Of a stretch of 64,000 bases of DNA, positions 33,899 through 47,077 are shown piece after piece. Source of the DNA: Uloborus plumipes. Taxonomy: Eukaryota; Arthropoda; Arachnida; Araneae; Uloboridae. Position 1 is the first letter of the stretch. Each line of letters starts with the position of its first letter. The stretch is taken from assembly GCA_038373865.1 (NCBI GenBank), contig JAXGGA010003937.1:31097-95096 (forward strand), read 5' to 3'. The notes beneath the pieces are model-generated. The model saw only the letters and a list, made by a program, of their open reading frames with translations, made no database searches and was not told the origin of the DNA. Made by a program: the position numbers and the translations under genes.

Positions 33899-34675
33899 TA
33901 TGTTTCCTACCAGAAGAAGCCCTCTCCCTCACCCCGGTGGTGCGAAATTGCTCTAAGAATTTAGATTAGCAGGGAATAATTTTACCATGTCGTATAAGCA
34001 TTTAGTAGTTTTCTGCATCTCAAAACTTAAGCGAGAGAAAACTTTGAACTGGGTTTTTTTTATGCTTAGTTTTCCTGCTGAAATACTATTAAAATGTTAC
34101 AACCGCATTCATGATATTTCAAATTGCCAAAGCTAAAGAATTAATCAATATCCACATGTAACAAAATGCTTTATTCTCAGAAGAAACGCGATCATTCGCA
34201 GTTAGTTATAAATTAAATGTTTTATTTTACATGAACAATAATATATATAATAAAGAAATTAATCTGTTCCATCGAAAAACAAGAATCTTGTTTTTGCATG
34301 AAGTGATACAAAGATAGTGGAATAATTTGAAATAAAACGTTTAATTTCTAAGAGACTTTCTCTTTTGTAAAAGCGATTAGCAGTCATGAATACATTAGTA
34401 ACAATTCAACGAAATTTGCCGGGGAATAAAAGTGAAATGAAGCTGTGAAAACAAAATGGAAAAAGTCTTTCTTTTATTATTTCAAATTAATGTCAATATT
34501 TTTCTGTTTAAATTGAGCAAAAAGCCCGCATTTTTCCTTCTGACTTCTTTTAGATGAAAATAAATTCTGAGTGGTCGGTATTGATTGTGTTGATCATGTT
34601 AGACTTTTGTAGATTCCTGTAAAAGTGGCTTTTCATGAACGCCCAGCCGATCTCATTCTTTACTATGGAAACTAT
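33899..34675. other. Intronic stretch without a recognised gene
   Basis: AT-rich, with no repeat partner identified in the window and no supported exon. Confidence 0.45.
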
Positions 34676-35144
34676 CAGGGGCGCCCATCCCCCCTCAAGC
34701 TCAGTGGTGCAAATCCCCCCCCCTCCCATTTTCACAAACCTCCTGTGCTTTTCATTTTTATTTTTCCCCTCTTTTTTATTTTATTTATTTTTTTAAATAT
34801 CACTTTTTTTTTAATTATAACTATTTTTTTTATTTATTAGTACTATTTTTTAAAAATTCGAATTATGCGCAGATGGAATTGATTTTTTTCCCTTCCAGAC
34901 AATCCAAGCACACACATGCACAAAAATAGATAAATAAATAATAATAAAGAAATAAAAGGAATAATTTAAATTAAAAAAATAATTTCTAAATAATTTCTAT
35001 TTAAAAAAATCTGGAAAATATTTAAATTAAAAAAATTAATACATTATTTAAATAAATAAATAACTTAATTTTAAAAAATCCCCCCACCCCCGCCAAAATT
35101 TTAAAGGCGCAACTTGAGCCATAATCCCCCTGTGGGCACCCTTG
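34676..35144. mobile_element. hAT MITE, CAGGGGCGCCCATCC terminus
   Basis: The ends CAGGGGCGCCCATCC and TGTGGGCACCCTTG are inverted, and the body matches the copy at 53094-53612 (TCAAGCTCAGTGGTGCAAAT, CCCCTCTTTTTTATTT, GGCGCAACTTGAGCC). The flanking 8-mers no longer agree here, so this copy is older, or one flank has changed. The middle is simple AT-rich sequence. Confidence 0.72.
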
Positions 35145-37626
35145 CCCTACCTGCTCTTTAAACAAAATAAAAAATAAATGTTCCTTTTCATTTCTAAAGC
35201 AAATTTGTCCACGTAAATACTAGGTTCTGTACATCATTTGGCTGATGAATATTTCTTTTTTTATTTTGCTTTGCTCTTAGAGAGCCCAATATAAGAGTTC
35301 TTCCCCTACGTGTACAGATCTAAATAATACAGATAATTATATGAAGCCCCCTGCAAGTTTTCCTTTTAGCAGTTTTATTACTTTTATGCAATACAGAAAT
35401 TTAACTTCATCCTCATAAGTTCCCGAGGAAAAGAACCACAAAAATATCTTTAACATTGGAAAATGTATTAACGGCTCTTTTAAAATAATGTTATGAAAAT
35501 AAAATCTTACCGACCTTCCGTTTCATCTTGGCACTTGCAATCCCGTCGCTGTTGTGAAGAGAATGTTCGAAAAGAGAAATATTTTTTTATAAAATATTAT
35601 ATTCGAATGAACTATTTAAAATTCAACTATTTACATCTCAAACTGCAACAAAATCATTACAGAAAGTTCCATCAAAAATCTACTGTTTCTGTTCGTTCCA
35701 TCAATTTTTATTGTTTTTTTTTTTTATCTCATTCTTCACTTCACTTCAGTTCAGTTCAGTTCATTCCATTGAAACCAAGAAAAGGCTAAAATTAATCTGC
35801 AGACGATCGAAAGCTCAGATGCAGGACTAAAATATATTCATGCTCGATATATTTCAGAATTAGCATTTATACTTCATTTTAAGCATTCCTTTTATCTTTA
35901 AGGTGAGGCTAAAATTCAAAAAGTTAGACATACATACACAAGTAGATCACAGAATTACGCATAACTCGTGTTGCGGTTAGAAACCGTAATATCGAAAAAA
36001 AAAAATGGAATTTTTTAGCGACTCGTTGCCCACATTTTTTTAGAGGACAACGGAGTTTTTTGAAAAATCTATTTATCATCCGTCAAATGATGTATTAAGA
36101 GGTATGTTAGTGCAAAGCGTTAAGCAGTAAATACATAAATAAATAATGATAAAATAAACAAAAAAATGAGCACTGATTTTCATGTTTACACATACAGAAT
36201 ATTGAATTTCCCAGCATTTCATTTCGTCTCAGCAACATAAATTTAAAGGAAAAAAATTAAAAACTTCCATTAATCTTTAAGCGATGAAAAATATTTATAC
36301 GCAAACAGTTAAATACAAATACGTGACAGCACAAACAGTGGAGATTTGAATTTATTATGTATCGTAGCAGTAAACTAGACATCTCAAAAGGAAAACATAT
36401 TCAACTATTATGATTTATAAATGTGCCAATGTATACATTGAAATTCTCAAGAAAAGGGAGTAAAAAAGTGTGAAATTTTGACTTTGATACTAAATATTTG
36501 TTAGGTGCATAATATATTTCGCAAATTAATTATACTGCCGAGTTTGAATGTTATGTAAAATAAATTTCGTTACATAAATAACGTTACATTATATCTAGGG
36601 AAGATTCTTTCACGGTAAAGTTTATATATAAATTGGCTCTAAAAGTTTTCTAGCAAAATATATTGATAAACTTGCTTTTGAGATTCTATTCTTTTTTTTT
36701 TGTTACGTAGTTTGCAGAATTTCAAGTAATATTCGAAATCTTTATAATGAGAAATATTTAATCGAAGCAGTTAGCTAAGCTCTAAAGTATTTCCCGTTAA
36801 GTTATAATTTTAAGTTGACAACTGAATTAAAAGTGAAAAGAAGTATAAAACCTAAAAGAGTTTTATAAAATACGGTAGTGTAGCCAAAATTGAATAAATT
36901 ATGTAAAAAACTACTTCATTTGAAAATGAATTGCTTCGTAAACAATGCTGTACTACTTTTTGTTCGTATTGTAGCATGTTTTTTTTTTATCACCCACAAC
37001 ATTGTTAAGCAATAAATACTGGCTAATGTAAAGTGTGGCTTTGAGGAGATGGCACTTGATTCCTCCTTTTTTTAGAAATGTCCATTTTAATGAAGGGGTG
37101 ATACGCAGATGAAAATAGAAGAATGGAATTCGCAATTCTGGTGTTGGTTGTAGAACTTAAAGATGTGAGTTTGCTCATCTTCAATACGTCATCCAATTTA
37201 AGAAATTATCCAAAGAGATAAAACATTTTAATTTTGTACGGTTAAGACAAATTATAATCTGTGTAAGTGGGTGGGTCTTTGTTTCACCTCTCCCTGTACC
37301 ATTGGTCAAAGACTGCAACGAATTCAATAATTAATTTGAATTGAAAATTTGCAAAATTAGTGTTGCAACAAAGAATAGTGCTTATCATTTTTACTTTTCA
37401 GCCAACTAAATTCAATTACTTCCGCAAATTACATTCCAATAATAAATAATCACATTGCAAAAATATATTTGGAGCAATTTTTTCTTTTGAATTCAACTGA
37501 TTCTAAAAAATTTAGGTTTTAGTCATCGAAATTTCGTGCATTACTTCACAATGATAATAAAAACAATAAACATCAATAAATTTCAACCAGCAAACGATAA
37601 AGTAAGAGGGAAATTTGTTCACTAAA
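35145..37626. other. Intronic stretch without a recognised gene
   Basis: AT-rich intron. A small TTCAG/TTCAC repeat at 35735-35765 is present. No splice-flanked exon or element ends were identified. Confidence 0.45.
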
Positions 37627-37926
37627 GCAGGGATTCAAGTGAAACAGTCGATCGCACATTACAATCGCTACTGGAAATGAATTACATTAGAACGTTTCTT
37701 GATAAAAACATCGTGACGTCAGCGTGACGTTTGCCTATGAAAAACGAGCTAGATAAAACGTCACAGCCTACTTGGCGAATAAGAGGAGATCGCTGAGTGC
37801 TTGTGAGCTCTTATTGGCTCCATCCGTAGTGACGTCATGTCAAGTTAAGTTGATGATAATGTAATTCACTTCCAGTAGCGATTGCAATTCGAAGCGATCG
37901 CAGTGCTGTTTCACTTGAATCCCTGC
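37627..37926. mobile_element. Palindromic MITE (Harbinger-like candidate), copy 1
   Basis: A 300-bp element has long inverted ends: GCAGGGATTCAAGTGAAACA at left mirrors TGTTTCACTTGAATCCCTGC at right, and the match continues through CAATCGCTACTGGAA to AATGTAATTCA. The core has direct and inverted GACGTCA motifs. A second copy lies at 45209-45523, where a 3-bp TTA duplication is visible. The PIF/Harbinger assignment rests on that 3-bp duplication and is tentative. Confidence 0.82.
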
Positions 37927-40559
37927 CTATAGCCATTTACTGTGTTTTTATATTGAAATAAATGAATAATGAAGTGAAATATATTTTGCAGACGATAAAT
38001 TTGAATGGTTTACTACAATGTTGTTTCTTTTTTGACCTCAAATGGTTAAAGAATTATTCCCTCTTCTACAAATACAACTTGTCAGATTGCCAAAATGCCG
38101 CTAAATTCATAAATATGGTATGCGTCAATTTCTTCCTTTACCTATTTTAAGGAATAGACTTGATTTCTCATTTGATTGACAGGTGCCATCTCATTACGGT
38201 TTTATTATACTTCTGCAATACTAATATTAAGAGCAAGAATCTGAGAAACTGTCACGCCTAGCATTATGAGGTGATTCATGACCTCTCAGATTTTCTCCCA
38301 AAAATTACTAAATGTTTATTATCTTATTGAAAGACCAAATCCAGAATGTTTTGCTCTAAAGTTGAGTTGTTTAGTTTTTATGGATCCCTAAAGTTGAAGG
38401 TGCGGCATCAAAAATTAAGCGGATTTTCAAGACATGGAAATTGCTGTGAACCAAAACTCTTACCAGAAACTGTTAAACTGCAATTTTCTTTTTGTATATG
38501 GAATATAGAAGGTTGAAACTTTACAAAGTGAATGTTAAATTTGTGGTAAGTTGTTGCCGTAAGGTCAGTGAAGGCCATCAAAACAGGGCCTTTTTGATGT
38601 TTTTTAGCGTTTTTGAGGTCCAAAAACAGCTTGTACATTTCAGTTGGCACGGCAAAAATAGTGTCGTTTGAAAGACCAGTGTAAGCACTTTAAAATAATG
38701 TATAAATAACCGAGGAAAGTTCGACGTGCTTTTAGTTGCATAAGGCCGAAATATGAAAAATGTCATATTTTACCGATATTCAAACGGTCATAACTTCCTC
38801 TGCCAACAACATATTGAAATATTTTTTTTGCCAATGTCATGCTCTATTCTTTGTCTTAACAGAACAGTTGAGTCCTTTGAGGCGAAATGTGAAAAATTTT
38901 TTTACAAAAAATGCACAGAAAAAAAGAAATTTTTTGTAAAAATGCTCTTAATCATTAATAATTTTTGGGAATATATACTAGTTTTGGGAGTAAATTAAAT
39001 ATAGCTATTATATTTCCATATATTCAAAACCTATAACTTGAAAACTATTTTTTCAGAGAAAAAAATAGAGCCACGTATTATATCCACAAGTTTAGCCTAT
39101 ATCTGAGGGTGCCCCTGGACTCTCGCCTAGTTTTGATCGACGTTGATCGTCAAGCTGGGTGATGTTGTTTTAGTTATGACCACGTTTATATTTTAATTAT
39201 TACGTATCTAGCTTTAATTCTGATATTATTGGGTTTATTATTTTTGCTTATATTGTGTTTCATGGTACAATTTCATACTTCTTTGCCGGAACTTTTAGTG
39301 AAATTTCACTATTTGCACGGTAATCAACGCGAACATTATTGGCGCCAAATAAAAATATCCAATTTCGCCCCAAGGGCCACAATCAAGTATATTTTCACCA
39401 TCCACAATCTATCAGACAAAGAGGTTTTAAGTTTCAGAGTAGGGGAATGCGAAGAGAAGAAAAAATAGTTAGTGTAACTCACCTTTTTAATTTCTTCTAT
39501 AGCTAATCTATAGAAGAAATTACGTACATTATTTTACCATTATTTTCTGTTTAAGTATAGCCATTACATGAATTGATATCATATTACGCTGATTTCTTGA
39601 AACCTACATTACTGCATAAAATAAATCATGCTTTGTGCAGCTACGCGGAAAATTACTAGTTCCGAATGAAAATAAAATTTCTCCTTCCTACTAATCATAC
39701 CTTATTTCATGTTCCTTTTATCAAACTATTTCCAAAGACTATTCTATATCTCATGTCTTCCCCCTAATTTCGTGACAACTTATCGTCTTCGAAGATACAA
39801 TTCTTCGCAATGATTAAGCTCCACGGATTGCTATTTGCTTTTAAGAAGATAATCGTTGCAATTTCCTGTTTTTGGTCCCGAAGATATCAATACTGGGGTG
39901 TACTATTACTTGCCTCATTGCATTTGCAACCTTATGCGACCAATAAATTAGTTAAATGATTCGTATCAGGATGATTACAATTTTCCAATAATCTCAACCG
40001 TTATGTAATTGCGTGTCGTTTTGCTAAGTTGAAAATAATTTCGGGTATAACTAAAGTGGGGTTCCTTAAAGTGGGGTTCCATACATCTCTGGTTTTAATT
40101 GCATAATAGTTGTATAATGTCATGAATAAAAGCTGAGCCTCATAATCACTCCCCAACTAAGAGCAGATTAAGACATGAGAAATTGCAATCGTAACGAGAA
40201 GAAATGGGATGTTTTGCTTCAGTTTCTAATTACGTTGTCGCAATGAATGTAATGAACTAACTAGTTTCAAGGTTAAACCTAACTTACGTTTATTCACTAA
40301 TTGATTGTATAGTTTAAGATAGGAAACTATTATTTTTTTTTCATTTTCCATATTTGCGTGATTGACTCATGCGTTCGATTTTGGAAGTTTTCAAAACATT
40401 TCCAAAGAGACACAAACGAAATTTAAAATTCCAAATAATAATAACTGAAAGAACTGTCCAATGACTTTGACTAAAACCAGAAACACAATTAACGAAACAA
40501 AGACGACACAAAAACAAGGATAAAGAAAAAAACAGTAAATAAAGCACGCAAAGCCAATT
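37927..40559. other. Intronic stretch without a recognised gene
   Basis: No exon was supported. A perfect 15-bp-stem hairpin with a 5-base loop lies at 39488-39522 (TAATTTCTTCTATAG and its complement). A 79-codon frame at 39229-39468 has a hydrophobic start but no recognisable family. Confidence 0.45.
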
Positions 40560-40735
40560 TCTGGAAGAAATGGGATAAAATTAGGATGAACTGACCCTAG
40601 CAACTCCATCAAAGGTGGATAAAAGCGATTAGAAAAATTTAAACGAGCATGGTGTACACTTTTGCAGTTAGTTAAAATTTGCAACAGAGTCTGATTAACG
40701 GTGCATTTAGTACAAAAAGAGCTGGTTCGTGACAA
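40560..40735 (-). pseudogene. LINE-type polyprotein C-terminal remnant (tentative)
   Basis: The minus-strand frame contains CTKCTVNQTLLQILTNC followed by an Arg/Asn-rich spacer, PPLMELLGSVHP and FLPEIGF. This order (a Cys-x2-Cys and a downstream Cys, then LLG and FLxxIG) resembles the extreme C-terminus of non-LTR retrotransposon polyproteins with a terminal zinc-binding stretch. Downstream residues are hydrophobic and probably out of the original frame. No reverse transcriptase domain is nearby, so it would be a very short relic. Confidence 0.4.
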
Positions 40736-40739
40736 AAAG

Positions 40740-42117
40740 GGTACTTATGAACGAATCTGGAAAAACTTCAAGTAAAAATCTTGAAAAATTTTAGTTTAAA
40801 AACACTACAAAAAATGCACGTATATCAGAACATTTCCGAATCAAAGATATTTTTACCCAAGGCCTAAGATTTACACAATTGCGGCGCTTCCGAAGAAAGA
40901 ACTAGCATGCTAAGACCTCCTTTCAGCGACTTAAACTTGAATTCAAGAACATGCATTTAGGCTCCATTCACTTAAATTTATATTCATTACCACCAGAAAT
41001 GCTCCTTTGAATGCAATCGACACATTTACGCAATGTCATTTCCTATCAACAAAGTTGTTGTCTCGTTTACACGAAATTCAACTGGAAGTGTGTTGCCTTG
41101 GATACTAACCAAGTGCCCCAGGTCATTGAGGAATAGATTGCACCGAATAGAAAGTAGCAGGCAGTCTGCGAATTTAAATGTGGGATAGGAGCTGCGTTAA
41201 CAAGGTTAGATAAGTTAATTTAACTTTTTAAATCAGTTTAAAATAGCTTAGTGTTAGCATATGAATTGGATTACTTTCACTTATTATCGTTTTCATCTTT
41301 CAAAGACGTTGGTAATTCTTTTTTGTATATATTTGAGTTTCTGCATTTGCTGTTTTTGTGTGGGTTTAAGTTGAAGTATTAATGCCAGTATTTTATTGTG
41401 CAGGGCAAAGCATAGTTTAATGATTAAAAATAAATGGAAATGGACAATGTTTAAAAATAAAATCCCAGCTTTTCAGCATTTGATCATTTCTGAAACATTA
41501 AAAGTAGTAAAAATTAACTGAAGCAAAGCAATGTATTAGAGTTAAAAGTTATGTGCAGTTTTGCCGCGGATTATGGCAGGTTAGAAGCATGAATATGTTG
41601 AACCAAAAACGAACTACAATTTTATTCAGAGTTGGGTAATTCCGGATTACACGCCACACTGGATTAAATAACCCAGTAATTACTTTTCATAATCATACCA
41701 ATGCAGTGGACTGGAGGGAATTATTTCAGAGGTACTAGTTGGCAAAGAAGTGTCTGGAATAATGTATAGTAATTTTTTACTGTCAGGCAAAGAAGTGTCT
41801 AGAGCAATGTACCAGTAGTTTTTTAGTGTTCTCTGCCAATAAGTACAATTTTAAGGGAGACCTGAAGGGAAATGTGGAGTTTTTTAGCATGAAAAGGAAC
41901 AATATAAGGAAGGCTTTTTTAATATTGATTCGGGTCATATTGATTTTCTATTTGATCAAGCGAGGCTGAGGAAAATAACCTTGATAAAAAGGTTTTATAC
42001 CGCATCTGTGTGTGAATACTGGCTATTTGACTCACTGATAACCGAACAAGGTGATTTGCCCCACTTTAAGTAATATTTTCATCGTTGAAATAAATCAATT
42101 ATTTAGCTTGAGTTATA
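40740..42117. other. Intronic stretch without a recognised gene
   Basis: No exon or element was identified. A short direct repeat, GGCAAAGAAGTGTCT, occurs twice at about 41734 and 41784. Confidence 0.45.
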
Positions 42118-43527
42118 CACTGCTGGCCACCCAAATTGCAACACCAAGAAAGACGAGAGATATTACAACAAAATTTAGTGCGTAGATAACATGTTGCCTA
42201 AGTATCAAATGATTAAATTTATAGACTTCTGTGAAGTGTCATTCCTCCCAAAATCAATAGCCAGAGTATCCGCCATTGTTGCATATCACCGCTGCCACAC
42301 GCCTCGGAATTGATTCAATGATTCAAAGAGACTTTGGATGTGTTCTTGGGGCACAGCAGACCAAGCAGCTTCCACTTGTTGCCAAAGTTGATCTGTTGTA
42401 GCAGCTGCGGATGTAATCTAGGTCAATCGTTGAGCAACCGTGAACTACATGTTTTCTATCGGCGAAACATCCAGAGAGCGAGCCGGCCAGGGAAGCAACC
42501 AAATCTGGCAATTGATGAAAAACCCTTGGACAATGCGTTCCACGTGTGGTTGTGCATTATTCTGTTGAAATACGACTGCGGATAAGCCCTGAAGGTAAGG
42601 AAGGACAACTGGCTCTAACACCTCGGAGATATAGCTCCGGCTGTTTAAAGTACCGACAATGCGTACTAGAGGAGTGCGTAAGGGATATCCAATACCACCC
42701 CATACCATAATACTCGGTGCCAGACCAGTGTGGCGGTGCGTAACGCAGCTGTTTAGCATAATCTCTCCACGGTGTCTCCAGACTAGAATCCGATCATCGT
42801 GGTGTTGCAGACTGTAGCGTGACTCGTCGGTAGAGACAATTTCATTCTATTGTGAAATCCACATCCTTTTTTTTCATCTCACCATATGCTGTGGAGACGT
42901 CGGTGGTTCTGCGTCAAGGATAGACGAAGCAATGGACGTCTTGCAGACGGACCAGTCTGCTGTAAACGGCGTCGAATGGTATGCACAGACACAGGATGAT
43001 GCGTTACAGACGAAATGTGTTTTTCTATGGTTCGTGATGTGACTGAGCGATCCGTCACTACCATGCGCACGATGCGTCTGTCATCACGTGAAGTGGTGCC
43101 CCGAGGTGGATGTGATTCACCATGTCTGCCGGCGTACTCTAATGCATCCAACGATCACATATCCGCATTACAGTTCTTTGATTTCGTGCCGATTTCGATG
43201 AAAGATTAGACATAATTTCGGCAGGCCCCTATCCTTCCTCTGTCGAACTCGTATACTTGATCAAAAGATGATCAGTGTTTCCTACGATGCGTAATTAATC
43301 GTTTTTTCGAAAAAAAACACAAGAAAAGCACAATTGGCGAACTTAAAATCGCCCAAATCTTACAAGCCTAAAATACCTCTCAAGGTGGCGCCACAGGCGC
43401 GCATGATGTGGGTCTGCGCTAAAATTCTAATCATTTGCATATCTCACCTCCACTAATGCATGTTGTAAATTTCATATATAGTTTGTACTCTTCTTTCAAG
43501 ATGTTGCATTCACGGTGTCCAGCAGTG
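42118..43527 (-). mobile_element. Tc1-like transposon, complete but decayed
   Basis: A 1410-bp element has inverted ends CACTGCTGGCCACCCAAATT and the complement of CACTGCTGGACACCGTGAAT, with TA at 42116-42117 and 43528-43529. The inverted match continues to GCAACACCAAGAAAGACGAG on the left. The transposase gene runs on the minus strand and is broken. It belongs to a different subfamily from the element at 32470. Confidence 0.9.
42445..43151 (-). pseudogene. Tc1-like transposase, broken
   Basis: The minus strand carries two recognisable segments. 43151-42879 encodes the paired-type DNA-binding part (TSRDDRRIVRMVVTDRSVTS and VHTIRRRLQQTG). 42759-42445 encodes the distal catalytic domain (SIMVWGGIGY, VVFQQNNAQPH, SLDVSPIENM). 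The second catalytic aspartate, usual in QQDNARPH, is Asn here. The intervening region with the first Asp is shifted out of frame. It is non-functional by sequence. Confidence 0.87.
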
Positions 43528-43529
43528 TA

Positions 43530-44741
43530 GTAATTTGGATCAAAGGTATAAAGCAGCGGTTATTAACAAAATAGTGTTAAAAGGCATAAGTATAAGACAC
43601 AATAGCGTAAAATCTTATTTTATTAATTTAAAGTTTGTTTACATTTCTCTTATGTTATTTATACAATAATTAGCACTAATTTAGCTGTCTACCGAGAATT
43701 TTCCTGACTACAGTAAGTTTTGTAATGTTCTTTAATGTGGAGCATATATTCAGAAGAAGTTTGCCAATTGCCGTACTTTTTCCCGGCCCTTCCGCCCCAC
43801 ATGTCTATGAGATAGTAGTAAGATTTCAACGTCAATTGTTCAGTACCAATATATGGTGGCTGAAAATATATTATTCCAGCAGTTTTTCAATCCACAGCAC
43901 TTTCTTTTGTGTATTTTAAATTAAATACTTTTTTTTCAAACCGTGACTGTCATTTATTTTAAATTAGTACCCAAATAATTTCAGCCAAAATTGGCAAATT
44001 TTATCCATGAGACAAAAATATTATTATGTGTGATAAAATTCAGGCTATCAAAATCCCTGTATTGATCGTATTCCAACAGTAAGCTTGAATTTTAAATCTC
44101 TAAATATATTTTGGTTTATGCTCTTAATTGATTTTTTCCCTGTAAAAAGTGTTTTAATTGAAAAAATCAATCTAATTCGAACAAAAAGTAATAGCCTTAG
44201 TTTTCAGGAAATATTACAAAGCTATTGAAATAATTTGAAATAAAAAGCTTTATTTCTATAATTCAAATAAGAAGTGCATCAGAAATTTTAAAAATGTTCA
44301 AAATCAATAAATGTGACGTTTAGGACAAAGCTGCGGAAAAATAAAAATAACAGAAACGATAAAAAGTCTTATTAAAAAGCAGTTCTCTCTCTCTCTCTCT
44401 TTTTTTCTTTTTTGAACATTGCAAAATAAAGATTGTAAAATAATACAATAAAAATTGTGAAATAAAGTGTAGTGTTTTTGTTTTTAAATTTGTTTGCTCT
44501 TTGAATGGAGTCTTAGTTAAAGAACATCAATTATTTTTTCCCTCGTAAGCATATTTATTTTACTAAAGTCAGCATTATATCTGTTAGATTTTACTTCGAG
44601 TAGTTCAGCCTTTTTCTTATCAATGACTATCCAATGCAGTTAGTTCCTCAAAGCTTGAATTAGTTTCACAAATTTCACTTTTAACGGTCAATAAGCCTAG
44701 GTTATGTTCAACAAATTGAGCATCTTGTTGTTTTCATTATT
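43530..44741. other. Intronic stretch without a recognised gene
   Basis: AT-rich; a (CT)n run at 44387-44400. No gene or element ends were identified. Confidence 0.45.
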
Positions 44742-46890
44742 GGGGCATTTCACGATATTTGTGACATAGGGGTGTCCGTAACAAAACTTTTTAAGTTTAA
44801 AATTTTTAAGCTTAAAAGTTTAAAATTTTTATATATATATTGAAAAAGTACATTCTAAAGTTTTTGAATATCATATTGTTTTTATAGTTCACTTTATATT
44901 ATGGTTGTGATTGCACTCAGAACATTGAAAATGCAATTTTCACTGTTGCGGACTCTACATTGAATTTTTCTTTAAAAACTAAACTTTTATTCCAATTATT
45001 GTTACGGACTCCACAGTCATCATTTTCACAATCCATAATTTTTTATGGAACGCACTTTTTGATTCAAATTGTTTGCTATATTAGAGGTGAGCCTTTACTT
45101 TATCTGTCTCAAGTACCAGTTTTGGCTTAAAAATCGGTTTAAGCCAGATTAAAAAAAAAAAATTCAATGTCGAGTCCGTAACGGCAAGGCTTCACTAGAT
45201 AGCGTCTTAGGCAAGGATTCAAGTGAAACACCATTGCAATCGCTTCGAATTGCAATCGCTACTGGAAGTGAATTACATTATCATCAACTTTACTTGGCAC
45301 TGACGTCACTACGGGTGGAGCCAATAAGAGCTCACAAGCAGTCAGTGATCTCCTCTTATTCGCCAAGTAGGCTGTGACGTTTTATCTAGCTCGTTTTTCA
45401 TAGGCAAACGTCACGCAAACGTCAGGCTGACGTCACGATGTTTTTATCAAGAAACGTTCTAATGTAATTCATTTCCAGTAGCGATTGTAATTTGCGATCG
45501 CCTGTTTCACTTGAATTCCTGCCTTATACAGACTGTTTCGTTTGATCAAAATCCTTGGGATAAAAACGGTGGTTATTGTCCAGCGACATCTATCGAATTT
45601 TATGGTAACTTACGTGAAATTTAACTCAAATAATAAGAGATAAAATTAAAAGTTAATTTGTTGGCGACAATTTTACAATTTGGCATTCAATTCTATTTTA
45701 GTATATTTTAACGTTATTTAATAGCGTGTTTTATTTGTTGGTTTATTCTGCATTTTAACGGCTTATTTAAATTAGTTAGCGAATTATTTTTCATTTTAAT
45801 TGATCTAATAATTAATTATTAAGTATGAAACGACACTGGCACCGTAGAGCGATAAATGGCGAATCTATTCGCAAGGCGAGCCAATACTACCAACGGGTTG
45901 CCATAGAACTTTTTAAAATTCAGTCCACACTTCGCCATGATACAGTTGGTTGCCGCAATATTGTAGTTTTGTTTATTTTTTTCCTTATTTGTATTGCTCT
46001 TTAGTACCAAGAGATTATATATGATCATTTCGTTGTTACTAAAAAAAAATAATATGTTTTGTTGTCAATCGTCTTTCCGTTGAACACCATTGCTTCATTA
46101 CAGTACATTTCATTTTGGGGCATCAAACGAAATGTCTCGACGAATAGATTCGCCATTTATCGCTCTGATGCGTTAACGCTATCAAAATGCAAATCTGAGC
46201 TTTTGCGTACCAATTAAGATCGTGTGAGCAACAATAATGAAACAAAATAGTAAACAGAACAATATTATTTCATTGGTACATTTTTTATTAATAGGCTGCG
46301 AATTTAAGCGTATATTTTATTAATGCAGAGATGTCAAAATTGAACGCTATTGCTATATGTTGGTAATTCGAAGAAAGTAAACAGATGAATGAATGTTGTA
46401 TGACTGAATCATGAGTCGTGACCCAATTTATCTGAAAAGGGAATTTATTTCCCCTAAAAAGCAGTACTAATAAGGCCTTTGGCATCAATTTTCGCTCTGT
46501 ACTCCACTTCCGGTTAACTATATCAATATTTTTTAACCCTTAAAGATAGGATAAACATCACTTTTTACAGCAGAAACAATATGCTAATAAATGTAAACAA
46601 ACATTTGGGTGGTGATTGTTCAGCGCTCTCTAGCGGGAAAATCTTCACCATTGATGTTTTGAGTAATGATACAGCCTGTACAAAATGCTATCTAGTGAAG
46701 CCTCGGTAACGGTGAAAATTACATTTTCAATGTTCTACGTGCAATTACAAACATAATAGAAAGTAAACTATGAAAACAATATGATATTCATGTCTTTAGA
46801 ATGTACTTTTTCAATATATATAAAAATTCTAAACTTTTAACATTTTTTATTACGGACACCCCTATTTCACAAATACCGTGAAGTGCTCCT
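44742..46890. mobile_element. Long TIR element, GGGGCATTTCACG terminus, full-size copy
   Basis: The left end GGGGCATTTCACGATATTTG with GACATAGGGGTGTCCGTAAC mirrors the right end at about 46850-46890. About 450 bp on the left and 200 bp on the right match the short copy at 47741-48332. The middle (about 45180-46710) is absent from the short copy. It contains a nested MITE (45209-45523) and an inner inverted repeat (45846-45870 with 46140-46164, GCGATAAATGGCGAATCTAT). No transposase frame was recognised. The superfamily is unassigned. Confidence 0.75.
45209..45523. mobile_element. Palindromic MITE (Harbinger-like candidate), copy 2
   Basis: Ends GGCAAGGATTCAAGTGAAAC and TTTCACTTGAATTCCTGCC are flanked by TTA on both sides. 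The core runs opposite to that at 37627-37926 (GAGCCAATAAGAGCTCACAAG, then TATCTAGCTCGTTTTTCATA). It is inserted in the element at 44742-46890. Confidence 0.83.
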
Positions 46891-47032
46891 ATTATATCAA
46901 CCAAGTATTGTGACTTTATATCTTTAAATTTAAAAAACGCCCGGCATTATATTTTGTTATTTTTTCAGAAGTGAATAAAAATTTCACTAGTTTCTCATCT
47001 TAATTTTTTGTTCCAGTTTATAAAAATACCTG

Positions 47033-47077
<45 letters not shown>

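Noticed and set aside
39488..39522. A microRNA precursor
   Set aside because: A 15-bp stem with a 5-base loop is too short for a canonical precursor.
40391..40560. A membrane protein on the minus strand
   Set aside because: The hydrophobic stretch is translated AT-rich sequence downstream of the possible LINE tail; no conserved family features.
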